From: Hesseltinella vesiculosa
Lineage: Eukaryota > Mucoromycota > Mucoromycetes > Mucorales > Cunninghamellaceae
Assembly: GCA_002104935.1 (NCBI GenBank)
Contig: MCGT01000006.1
Span: 372,001-436,000, forward strand
DNA: 64,000 nucleotides
Direction: 5' to 3'
Position numbers and translations under genes: made by a program. Below, piece by piece: positions 47,073-57,669 of this stretch (position 1 is the stretch's first letter; every line of letters begins with the position of its first letter). Below the pieces are notes generated by a model that had not been told where the DNA came from, made no database searches, and saw only the letters and a program-made list of their open reading frames with translations.

Positions 47073-50000
47073 ATGTCGTCCCCATTACAGCCACCAAACA
47101 GTCATCGGTAAGTGGCATGTCATTGGAGGATATACATTATGACTATGAGGTTGTAGTTGGAAAGCTGGCAGCATCCTTTCCATGAACAACAGAGAAAAAT
47201 GGAACGGCGTGTTGTCATGACAAAAAAAAAACCTTGTGTTTATTTTCTTTCTTTGTTATATATAGCCCCAACGGTGACAATGGCAATGGATCAGCCCATG
47301 GCAACAGTAACAGCAATGCCAGCCCATCATCCACTGTGTTCTCGCACCATCTTCCGCCCCCTCCTCTTTCGGCAGCCTCTGGTCCTCCTCCGTTGACCCT
47401 GCCTCCTCCCCCAAGAGTTGGCGACCGCCCTTTTTCGCATCCGTTACGATCGCCGCCATCATCGTCCAACGTAGCCAGCTACAGTATTCCTCTCCCGATC
47501 AACTATGGCACCATGTCTCCGTCCACGTCATCTTATCCTCCTACCAACGACCGCATCTTCAAACCCATGCTCCCGCCCTTACCTCAACCTCGCTCAGCAT
47601 CTCCTTACGAAGACCAGCATCATCCTTTGACATCGCTACCACCTCATGGTCCTTCCAGAGCCACTCCTCCTCCTCCTCAACTTCATACCTCACAACCTCC
47701 TTCGACGTCGTCTGTGGCCCAGAGCACCCCACCACTTCCACCTGCTGCCCTGCACTCACCCTTGTCACAAGCAGCTGCCACACCTCCTCCTCCTCCTCCT
47801 TCAACACAACCCGCCCCAGCTGCTGCTGCCCCTCCTCCCTCCACCGATGGTTCTGGTTATCGACCTCTGAATGTTCGTGACGCCTTGTCCTACCTCGACC
47901 AAGTCAAGGTCCAATTTTCGGAACAGCCTGATGTTTACAATCGATTTTTGGATATCATGAAGGATTTCAAGAGTCAAGCGTAAGTCATTCTACAAAATTA
48001 AAAAAAAGTGCAAAGGCTCATGGTTTTTTTTTTTTTTTTGTCAACGTAACAGGATTGATACACCTGGAGTGATTGAACGCGTGTCCACTCTCTTCAAAGG
48101 TCATCCCATGCTGATTTCGGGATTTAATACGTTTTTGCCGCCTGGCTATCGGATTGAATGTTCCACTGATCCCATGGAACCAGATGTCATTCGTGTCACC
48201 ACTCCCAATGGTACCACCACCACTATGCCTACCTCCAGCAGCATGGACGTTGATTACTATCCGCCTGCATCTACACCTCAGCAGCAACAGCAGCAAAAGC
48301 TGCAGCATCACCAACTGCAGCAATTACCTCCATCACAACAACAACAACAGCAACGCCCACCTCTTCCACCTCCTTACGGCACACCGGCTCCTCCTCCTGT
48401 CAGTGGCATGCCACCTCTTCCTCGTTCCATGCCACAACCTCCTGCACCTTCCTCAGCCACCGTGCCACCACCCTCTTCCTCCCACTCACCTTACCCATCG
48501 CGCCATCTCCCACCTCCACCAACTTCAACCATTCTGCCTCCATCGGCCAGCGCCAGCTCCAGCCAGTATGTTCCTCACGGTCGTCCACCTCCCTCCACTA
48601 TCCAACCTGCTGAAGGATCGCCCACTCTTCCATCGTCCCCTCTTCAAAATGGAAAACGATCACCTGTGGAGTTCAACCATGCCATCAACTACGTCAATAA
48701 GATCAAAGTAACTGGGAACAAAAAATAGAAACTTTTGAAGCTCAGTCCCCATTCTATTTTTTAGAACCGATTTGCAAACGAACCGGACACCTACAAACAA
48801 TTCTTGGAAATTCTGCAAACATATCAAAAAGAACAGAAACCCATCCAAGAAGTGTATACGCAAGTGCAACAACTGTTCAATGGCAACCAAGATTTGCTGG
48901 ATGAATTCAAACAGTTCTTGCCTGACATCACTGGTGAACATGCACCACCCCCATCCTTGTACGCTGATTACTATGACGACCCCTATAAGCGGGACCCAAA
49001 GAAAAAGCGCGTGCCTGTTCCTAACTCTACCTTGGGCAAAGTAAGCAAATTTGTAAATCGATATCGAAATAAGCTGACCTCTGTTGTTGCTCTCTTCAGC
49101 GCTCCAAGATGTACCATCCTAAACATGCCGATATGGAAGGTCTTCGATCCGACCCATATGCGTTTCCAGCTTCACCTTTTGATCCTGCACACCCCACAGT
49201 GTCAGCTGAAGAAGTGGAGTTGTTTGAGCGCATCCGCAAATACATTGGCAACAAGCCGTCATACGAAGAATTCCTCAAGACCCTCAACCTGTACACCAAT
49301 CAGATCGTCACCATGGATCAATTAATGGACCAGGTGCGCACCTTTATTGGTGGCAATGCCGAGCTCTTTGACTGGTTCCAAAGCGTGCTAGCCTATGAAC
49401 CCAAGCATAAACCTATCCACCGTCCCCTACACCTGCCAGCCAAACCTGACCTCATCCATTGCGCTACCATTGCCGACAGCCCCAGTTACCGTATTGCTCC
49501 TGTCGAGGTAAAACAAGCAAAAAAAAAAAAAAAAAAAAAAAATAGGAAAGGACAATCTTATTCATTTACGGCTTTTTTTTTTTCGCTCTTGCCTTCTGCA
49601 GTGGCGTCATCAGGCCTGTTCTGGCCGTGATCAACTGGCTTGGGAAGTGCTGAACGATGTCTATGTATCGCACCCCATTTGGGCTAGTGAAGACGATGGG
49701 TTTGTAGCCTCCAAGAAGAGTCAGTATGAAGAAGCCATGCACCGCTGCGAAGAAGAAAGGTGAGATAGAATACTGGAGCCTCTTTGGAAATAGGTGATCT
49801 TGACACCTATTTATTTTTCTAGATACGATTACAATATGGTGATGGAGGCCAACCTCAATACGATTGCTTTGCTGGAGCCAATTGCCAAGAAGATCGAAAC
49901 AATGACGCCTGAAGAAAAGATTGCCTTCCGCCTGAAACCTGGCTTGGGTGGCCAAACAATCTCTATCTATGAACGTATCATCAAAAAAGTGTACGAAAAG

Positions 50001-52002
50001 GACCGTGGCGTGGAAATCATTGAATTGCTGTATGAAAACCCTGCCCAGGTCGTCCCCATCCTCCTCAAACGCCTGCACCAGAAAGACGAAGAATGGCACA
50101 AAGCCCAGGTAAGAAACCCCCTCCCCTCCAATCGTCTTTTTTTTTTTTTGTTAAGTCGGTCCTTTTAGCGCGAATGGAACAAGATCTGGCGTGAACTAGA
50201 TAACAAGAATTATTACCGGGCACTGGATTACCAAGGCATTACCTTCAAGGGCAACGACCGCAAAGCCATGACACTCAAGGCCATGACATCCGAGATCGAA
50301 ACGCTTTACAAGAACAAGAAGATCAAGCAAGCCGGCAAGAACGTGTCCACGAAGCTGCATGTACAATTCATGTTTGCCTTCCCCGATGAATCCGTGTTCC
50401 AGGATGCCGTGCGTGTCATCTACTCCTACATTGACCGGCAGTCAGGGTTTACGCACCATGATCGCGACAAAGTCCGCACCTTCCTCCGCTCGTTCCTGCC
50501 TGTGTACTTTGGTGTCGACAATGTTGAGCCCGAGGGCTTGCAGCCTTACTCTGATCACGAAGACGACGAAATAATGGACGAAGACGACGACGGACAGTCC
50601 ACCAACACCGAAGACTCGGACTCTGACGCTCGCTCCCCCTCCAGTTCCAGTACCTCCCGCAACTCGCCCTCCACCCGCCGCCATCGGTCCCGTCGTGGCC
50701 GTAACCAGGAAGACGACCACACCATGGACTTGTTGCGTGACGTTTTGACCAAGAACTCCAAGGCCGAGAATGGTGCCATGGCCCCTCCAACCACTCACAA
50801 TACTACTGACGCCAGCCAAGGCACGTCTGCCGAGGCCATGGATGTCGATGTCCCGCCTTCCGCCACTGTTCCTTCTCGCCGCGCCACCTATCACTTCTTC
50901 TGCAATACCAACTTTTATGCCTTCTTTAGACTGTTTGAGGTAAAAAAAAAAAAAAAAAAAAAGAAGCCGGCAAAGACGGCATGGAGGCTCACCTCTCTTT
51001 TTTTTTTATTATGACAGATGATCTATGGCCGCCTCTTGCGTTTGAAGAAACTGGACGAAGCCCAGGCAAAGACAGCTGCTGGCTACGACAAGAAGCCCAA
51101 CAAAGGTGCCATGCAGTTAGGATTATATACCACCAAATACGACGGTAAAAAAAACTACCACGGCATTTCATATAGAAAGAAATGGCTAAACCCCAGGATG
51201 TTTTTTATTGCTTTCCAGCCATCGACACTTCCGAAGGATTCTACAAGGTCATCTTGACTATGATTGACAGGTTCTTTGAAGGCGAGATGGAAGTCCAAAT
51301 GTTTGAAGACTTCACAAGACACCTCTTTGTCACTGACGCTTACATCCTCTTCACAATTGACAAGTTGATCCATACCTTTGTGAAGCAGGTAAATCCTGCG
51401 AGAAAAAAAAAAAAAAAAAAAAAAAGAGAGAGGCAGAGCCAAGCTGGATTCTAACGTCTTATGGATAGATTCAATCGGTGACAGTGGATACCGATTCGGT
51501 GGAGCTGATCCGGTTATTCCAAAGTGACAAGGCTCTGGCCACAGTGTCGCCTCGAACACTCTCGGTGTACCGACTGCGTGCTGAGGAGATTGTGGGCGCT
51601 GACGAGAACTTGTACCTGATCAACTTTGAGCCCAAGACCCGTGTGATGTCGATGCAGCTGGTGGGTAACGATGACTATATGCTGGAACCTAGCAAGGAAG
51701 ACCGCTATGAGCACTATGTGCACAGCTACATGGACTGGACAAATGCGACGGAAGGTGTGAACGCGGAGAAGATCAAAACCACGTTCTTGCAGCGCAACTT
51801 ACCGGAACCCGAGCCTGCTGCTGAGGAGGACAAGCAAGACGCCAGGCCCTTGGAGAACAACTTCTATCTCCATTCCCGCCTCCAACACAAGATTGATCAA
51901 GATACCTACCACATGTATTATATCGAAGGGTCCGAGGACGTCTTTTCCCGTACCAAACCCTCCACCTCCCAGCCATCCGACCCTCCTGCCCCCTCCTCTT
52001 AA
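47073..52002 (+). CDS. SIN3: Sin3 transcriptional corepressor scaffold
   Basis: Eleven exons (47073-47107, 47266-47979, 48053-48707, 48765-49040, 49100-49507, 49602-49759, 49823-50108, 50169-50939, 51018-51144, 51219-51388, 51469-52002) give 1377 residues with phase kept. Sin3 scaffolds Rpd3-type histone deacetylase complexes. After a Pro/Ser-rich N-terminus come three paired amphipathic helix domains: PAH1 ~213-287 ([17 protein letters not shown]), PAH2 ~453-525 ([16 protein letters not shown]) and PAH3 ~593-660. The HDAC-interacting region follows ([41 protein letters not shown], seen as consecutive parts across two exons). The C-terminal Sin3a_C region carries a Ser/Asp-rich insert (about 970-1050). 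The tenth exon starts at AG 51217-51218, not at an earlier AG, because only this keeps frame. Confidence 0.95.
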
Positions 52003-52221
52003 AGTCCTCGCCTTTTTTTTTTTCTTTTCTAATTGCATTTCCCCCCGGGTAGCTTTTTGTTCTTCCATTCTCCTCGTTGTCCATAATTGCCATTTTCGTT
52101 TTTTTCTTCGTTTTTCATACACTATTTTGTTTTTTGGTTTTTTTTTTTCTTTTGACCTCACAGCAACATTTCAATAAAAAATTAAGCAGCGTTTTCGTTT
52201 TCATTTTTATAACAGGTATCT

Positions 52222-52973
52222 CTAAACATCGGCGTACTCCAGGACATGTTTGGGTGGCAAAAAGGCCAGCCAGTCGGACGTGGTGGTGGGCAACAGGCCC
52301 ATGGTGTTGACCTTGTAAATGCCGAGGCCAATGGTGACGATGTGCAGACCAATAAACGCCAGCTTTGCGCGTAACAATTCACCATTGTTTGATCCTTTTG
52401 TTTCAAAGCGTTCGAAAGCTAGTTGAGGTAAAAAGAGGGTCAGTGCCTCGAACAATTTTTTGGTTCACTTGTTCTGGGGCTCTTACTTTGCTGCGTGGTC
52501 ATCATGGCCTTGACAGGATTGATAAAGAGCATGGCAGTGATCATAACCGAGAAGATTTGTAAGCTGCTGCCACTCATGTAGATCATGAATGCATTCATCG
52601 GGATACTCTTGGCAGGACCCATGGCAACATCCCAGGCACGTTTGATTTTCATTTCAGTGTCCTTTCGATCTTGGGCAGGTGAGCTTGTTGATTTCTATAT
52701 GACAAATAAATGCTTTAGAATGCATGCATGCTCACTGGACTGCTCGATTGAGATGGGATTGATGGACTGCTTACTGAGTTATGACGTTGCTGTAAAGCAG
52801 TGGCATCGAAGCCGGTAGGGATGGCGATTTTCCTATCAAAATAAGATGAGCGGTCGATCTAGAACTACGCAAGGGTACCCTGTTTCCATCTAAATCTATC
52901 GGCGAATGGAGATGATGAGATGTACTTACTTGCCGGTGTCGATAGAGGAGTAATCAATAGACCATGTTGACAT
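52222..52973 (-). CDS. EMC4: ER membrane protein complex subunit 4
   Basis: Four exons in transcript order (52973-52930, 52832-52775, 52694-52487, 52418-52222) give 168 residues. The EMC inserts tail-anchored and multipass proteins into the ER. The family pattern is clear: a soluble N-terminus, KIKRAWDVAMGPAKSIPMN, a first membrane helix (AFMIYMSGSSLQIFSVMIT), a second hydrophobic segment after NPVKAMM, then AKLAFIGLHIVTIGLGIYKV and LGLLPTTTSDWLAFL-like C-terminal sequence (here MGLLPTTTSDWLAFL). It is convergent with SIN3, with 219 bp between the stops. Confidence 0.95.
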
Positions 52974-53219
52974 TTTTTTATTTTTTGAAAGACGAAAAAA
53001 GGGTGGATGCGGTGTTTTTTATTTTTATTTAGCGGGGCCTAGACGAAGCTGGTCAAGCGTTGGCTGGGCAACCGATCGACCAGCATTTTTCAGCACCATC
53101 ATTCATCGAGTTGCGCGTTTTTACGAAGAGATCGGGATTCAATAGAAAAAAAAATACCCCTGCTGTACAGATATGTAGAGGTGATGGGATGATGATGCCA
53201 GTCTTGAGAGTGTCTCTAT
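52974..53219. other. EMC4 promoter side, flank of the inverted repeat
   Basis: Contains a small hairpin-like pair (AGCTGGTC at about 53049 and GACCAGC at about 53080). No gene was recognised. Confidence 0.35.
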
Positions 53220-54023
53220 GAACAAGGCTGCTGCACGAGATGTGACGTCAGGCGAAACAAGAGTGATTTCACGCAAATGCAGAAATAATGAGGGCTGATG
53301 TTGCAGAGCAGTAAAAGGAGCGCTGTAACTGGAAAAGTATGAATGATGCTGCTGCTGCTGCTGAAAAAACTAGGTCGATTGGTAAAGACCAAGTGAAAGA
53401 GGTCTTGTGAAAGGAAGAGGATGATGCGGTAGAGGGGGAGAGACGATCAGTTGGAGTAATTCCTAAGAGAGCTTAATTATCATATTGACAAAACGGCTGC
53501 ATGAACAGTGTAAGAAAAACGTCGCGGAGAGAAAAAGGGGCGCGAGCCTCTTTTTTTTTTCTCACCGCAGGGAGCCAAAACGCGTCAGCCAAAAGCTGGC
53601 CATTTCTATACCCGTGTGTTGTTTTTATTATTCAGAGAGGCTCCAAAAGCTACTTCTTAAAGTGGTTCCTTTGTTATCATGGCCAAAAAAAAAAGGCTCG
53701 CGCCCCTTTTTCACTCCGCGACGTTTTTCTTACACTGTTCATGCAGCCGTTTTGTCAATATGATAATTAAGCTCTCTTAGGAATTACTCCAACTGATCGT
53801 CTCTCCCCCTCTACCGCATCATCCTCTTCCTTTCACAAGACCTCTTTCACTTGGTCTTTACCAATCGACCTAGTTTTTTCAGCAGCAGCAGCAGCATCAT
53901 TCATACTTTTCCAGTTACAGCGCTCCTTTTACTGCTCTGCAACATCAGCCCTCATTATTTCTGCATTTGCGTGAAATCACTCTTGTTTCGCCTGACGTCA
54001 CATCTCGTGCAGCAGCCTTGTTC
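53220..54023. repeat. Long near-perfect inverted repeat (339-bp arms, 126-bp loop)
   Basis: The left arm 53220-53558 and right arm 53685-54023 are reverse complements with a constant coordinate sum (no indels). By eye there are two mismatches in 339 (at 53530 or so, and at 53550). Each arm carries a (CTG)5/(CAG)5 run and a TGACGTCA (CRE-type) palindrome. The loop is 53559-53684. The flanks outside the arms do not pair. A transcript would fold into a ~340-bp double-stranded stem. No transposase or target duplication is visible. It may be a foldback element, a small-RNA source or an assembly chimera. Confidence 0.92.
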
Positions 54024-54261
54024 GGAGCCGGAGGCTCGCGCACCTGAACATGATTTAGCGGTTCATCTAGTTGGTCCACTAGCCAAAAAATATTTATTCA
54101 CGGCTCAGTGAGGACGATGAGGAGCAATATAATATTATAAATAAAAATGAATGGTAATGCAAAAAATTACTGATGGAGCTGAATTTACTATACTCTGCTG
54201 TGATAAGGATGGCCATGCTATGATATGATATGATATGATTTTTTTTTTTTTTTTTTTTTGC
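54024..54261. other. Right flank of inverted repeat
   Basis: Short A/T-rich spacer with a TATGA/GATAT repeat (about 54217-54238) and a T19 run ending at 54259, just beyond the downstream gene's stop. Nothing coding. Confidence 0.4.
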
Positions 54262-55006
54262 TTAGAAGCCATAGCGCCAGGCCAGACCAATGACTGCCAA
54301 GGCAAGGGCGTAGAAAATGAGCGTGTAGAATAAGCGCACAAAACCATTCTTGAACACTGTTTCCACACACACAAAGATGACAGCGAAGGCGACAAACCTG
54401 AAAGAGAGAGAGAGAGAATAAGCTCCAATAAAAGAAAATAAGGATGCTACTTACAACCAAGAAATGACCATCACCGCACGGGTGGAGCCTCGGGCAAAGG
54501 TGTTAATGGTCAAGACTGTCAAAAGCATGAGCAGTAGATCACGGATGAGGTCATGACTGCGGTCCATACGAGCCTAACAAATGAGAGTGATTTAGACAAG
54601 CAGTTTTTTTTTTTTTTTTTACCATGAGCTTTTGAGTCCAGGCAGGAGCTTTGGAGGCTTTGACGGCCAAAGGGTTTTGAGTGGATTCGGGCTGGGGAGC
54701 GCCGGGAACAGCACCGACTTGACCCATTTCAGCTGCCACGGCATTTGTGTTTTGGGGAGGTTCATGGTGACCAACGTACATGCTGTCATTAGCATTCAGG
54801 ATGTGCCGACATACCCAGCACAGACCCCATAGGACAAAGAGCGTGCTCAAGGCGATCCATGAAACCTTGACATACCAGTCATACAAGAAATCATCAATTG
54901 GCCAGGCATAGGTAGTAGCGTCGACAAAGATTTCATCCACGTCCACCGCTTGCTTGGGCATGACTTGTTCCATGGTTTCAACCACGAGTTCAAAAGAGTC
55001 GGACAT
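54262..55006 (-). CDS. Uncharacterised multipass membrane protein, 212 residues
   Basis: Three exons in transcript order (55006-54623, 54573-54455, 54397-54262) give 212 residues, with good splice sites and phases 0 and 2. An acidic N-terminal ~48 residues precedes a first membrane helix (VSWIALSTLFVLWGLCWVC). A Pro/Gln-rich loop (about 75-128) follows, then a hydrophobic hairpin (DLLLMLLTVLTINTF, AVMVISWLFVAFAVIFVCV) and a last helix (FYTLIFYALALAVIGLAW) ending in a short RYGF tail. Four spans are likely. No motif names a family for me; ER or Golgi location would be a guess. Confidence 0.65.
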
Positions 55007-55384
55007 GATTATTGACAGGAAAAGAGAAAATAAGATGGTAACATGACTGGTCTGTTATTTTATTATGAACAAATCATTCTTGGGGTTTCAAAGTAGGCAG
55101 AAAAAAAAAAGGGTTTCAATTAATAACAAAGGAGATGGTTACAATTGGAGGGGGGGGGGGCAAAAAAAAAAAAAAAGATTCGACCCGGGCACTTGTTTTC
55201 TTCATGGGGTTTGGCACAACAGCAACAACAACAAAAAAGTGTGTGGGAGGGGATATGAAAAACAAAAGAAGTGAAGAGGGACAAAATGTAAGTGAGAGAG
55301 TAGGGAAAGATATATACACTTGCACGGGAGATAGAGACTGTCAAAAAATATAAATAGGCGAGGGACCGAGGGTAAAAGAAAAGA
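55007..55384. other. Intergenic between two minus-strand genes
   Basis: G/A-tract-rich spacer (G10 at 55150-55159, A14 following). No gene was recognised. Confidence 0.45.
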
Positions 55385-57116
55385 TCACTTTTTCTTGGGT
55401 GTGCTTGAAGTCGTTGGTTTTTTGCTGGCGCTTTGATGGACGTGCGAGGTGATGCCCTAGTTCGTAAAAAAAAAAAAAAAAAAAGGTGAGACACAACACG
55501 TTGGGTCACGTGAAACAAATGTCGTTGGACTTACGCAGCGCATGGCTTGTAAATCATCGAACAGCTCATCTTCTTTGAGATGCAGTACGAGCGCCGGGCG
55601 TAAAAAAAAAAAAGAGTTAAGGATAGGAGAGATAAGTGTCGTTGGGTTAGTGGTTTAAAAATGCGATTCAGCAATGGGAATAAAAAGGATATCAAGCAAT
55701 TGTTTTCGTTTGCCATTGCTGGACTTGCTTTCAACGTGCTCCATGCCTCGTTTTCTCAAACTACGCTTGTTGCTTCTTGCTTGGGTTTCCATCATCACGT
55801 CTAATAAAACGAACGAGAGAGTATGAGCTTCGGACGGTTGAGCTGACCTCCTTTTTACCAAAGGTGAGATCGTAATTGTCTTTGTCTTCTTTCAGCTTGC
55901 GGCGCTTGTCCTCGAGGACGGCAAAGAGTTTTTCCCGTATTTCATGCTTCTCCGTCTAAAAATAAATAAAAAATGAGTGGGCGGGACAAGAAAAGGAAAA
56001 TAAGGAGTTTTTTTTGGGGTCGTTATTTTTCTTTCTTTCTCTTTTCCAAACTTTACCAGATATTCTTCTTCGGCTTGACGGATTTCCAACAAGAACTGCT
56101 TATCGGTTACGCTTTTTTGATAGTCACGAAACATACGAGAGTCCGTCATGGACTTTTGTCGAATGGTTTCCAGCATGAGCAGCCCTTCTTGATACTTTGT
56201 ATGTGTATCTATTAAAAAATTCCAGGTTGAGCACATCAGTCTTCCCCCCCTGTTTTATTTTCCCGCATCGTCTTGCCGACTTTCTTTACCATTGAGCGCT
56301 TGATCGATTTCCGTTTGAATCATCATCAATTTTTCCCCAAATAACCTATTAGAGGAGGGTCAGCCATGAACAAGGACGATGTCTGATATCGACTACCTTT
56401 CTTTGTGTTTCAAAAATTCGTTGTTCAGAAACTCCACCCGCTGATTTAAATCTTTTCGTCGTTTCAATCGTCGATTGTCAGCAGCTGTTGTATCGTAGTG
56501 AGAAAGAGAGGCAGCTAGATGATTGAAAGAAAGTAAGCACACGCAGCTTGATCTTCTTCTTACCATCATCGTCGTGGTGGTGTTGCGGTTTTTTCACGTG
56601 GGGCTGAGAAACGACAGGGTTGTTTAGGACGGCAGGAGGTAGCGGTGGAGGGGAGCGGTTGACCAAGGAATGGGCTGAAAGGGAAGCAGTGGATGAACAA
56701 GGTGATGTGGATGACAATGAAGGAGCTGGCGGTTGTGACAGAGGGGCTGAGTTGGTAGGAGGGGGTGGCAGAGAGTGCGACGATGGATCTTCCAGTTTAA
56801 CAAAAGGCTTTCCGAGGGCCGAAGGAGGTGGCAAGGTGATGGGAACGTCAGGTGAAGCATTGGTATATGAGTGATGTTTAGAAGGTTGCAGGGGTGCGCC
56901 AGGGGCAGCCAACATGGAGTCTTGTGTGTAGGCTATATGATAACCATTGGACCGATGGCTGTCCAGCTCAAACTTGCTGGACGAGGGAAAGGTATATCTT
57001 TCGGTAGACGATGGCGAGGTCAGCTTGGTCTTGCTGGGGGCAGGTAGTTCATTCGACGGCGAACCATTGGTAAATACAAAAGGCTTGTTAGTTTCTAACA
57101 TGGAAGCCAAGGGCAT
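55385..57116 (-). CDS. Sds3-like subunit of the Sin3-Rpd3 deacetylase complex
   Basis: Eight exons in transcript order (57116-56564, 56484-56397, 56345-56290, 56208-56057, 55955-55859, 55800-55693, 55599-55535, 55456-55385) give 396 residues. The Pro/Ser-rich N-terminal ~185 residues are disordered. Then comes the Sds3/BRMS1 coiled-coil region: RLFGEKLMMIQTEIDQAL, NDTHTKYQEGLLMLETIR (crossing an intron) and FLLEIRQAEEEYL, then EKLFAVLEDKRRKLKEDKD. A basic stretch precedes the conserved end PALVLHLKEDELFDDLQAM. The junction between exons 6 and 7 requires an AT-AC intron (listed separately); with it the frame is continuous. The family stabilises Sin3-HDAC complexes; the Sin3 scaffold itself lies about 3.4 kb away. 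A second in-frame ATG at 57101 could also start it. Confidence 0.85.
55600..55692 (-). other. U12-type (minor spliceosome) AT-AC intron in the Sds3-like gene
   Basis: On the minus strand the intron begins ATATCCTTT, a full match to the U12 AT-AC donor. It contains TCCTTAAC (rc of about 55616-55623), the U12 branch-site consensus, and ends TTTTAC. Its 93 bases contain no GT and no AG, so U2-type splicing cannot explain it. Removal joins phase 1 to phase 1 and links the basic stretch to the conserved Sds3 C-terminus. Confidence 0.92.
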
Positions 57117-57669
57117 TGCTTTTCAAACAAATGGGATTAAAAAAAAGGTGGGATAATAAATCTTTGACAAGAACAAAAGTGAGCAATGCGATTAGGGGGA
57201 GGACTGACAGGATACGCTAAAGAGGTGGTGACAATAAAAGAAAAGGTCAAACGTTGACAAGGCGCAAATCACGGGATGAAGGAATAAAAAAGATCGAAAC
57301 AAGTGAATTCAATAAAATGGAAGAGAGTGAAAGGGAAAAAAAAAAAAGAGAAAAAAACAAAATGATAAAAAAAAAGACGGCACAATTGCATTTGTGCTTT
57401 GATTGGCTGGCCATATTTTTCAGGCCCCGTCAGCTTCGATGTTGCTGCCTGGAGTGCATGCCTTGTTGACATGAATGGCATGCCATTAGCAAAGAATGGT
57501 CACTGATCTAAGAAAAGTGTAGACTGAAAACAGAAAAGGAATAAAAAAGTTAAAAAAAAAAAAAAAGGAAGCTTATGCGATTTGTTCTCGACACGATAGC
57601 CCACTGACGGCCAAGTCCTCTATTTCCCGGATCTGGACATCGACTTTGCAAATCACCTCTTTTGGTTTA
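57117..57669. other. Intergenic between Sds3-like and SDS22 genes
   Basis: A-rich on the plus strand, with A12 runs around 57339 and 57551. Only low-complexity Lys/Glu-type frames occur. It probably holds the Sds3-like promoter and the SDS22 3' UTR. Confidence 0.45.

Noticed and set aside
53485..53763. Two overlapping ~90-codon frames across the inverted-repeat loop
   Set aside because: They run from one arm through the loop into the other arm and are forced by the palindrome; no coding features.
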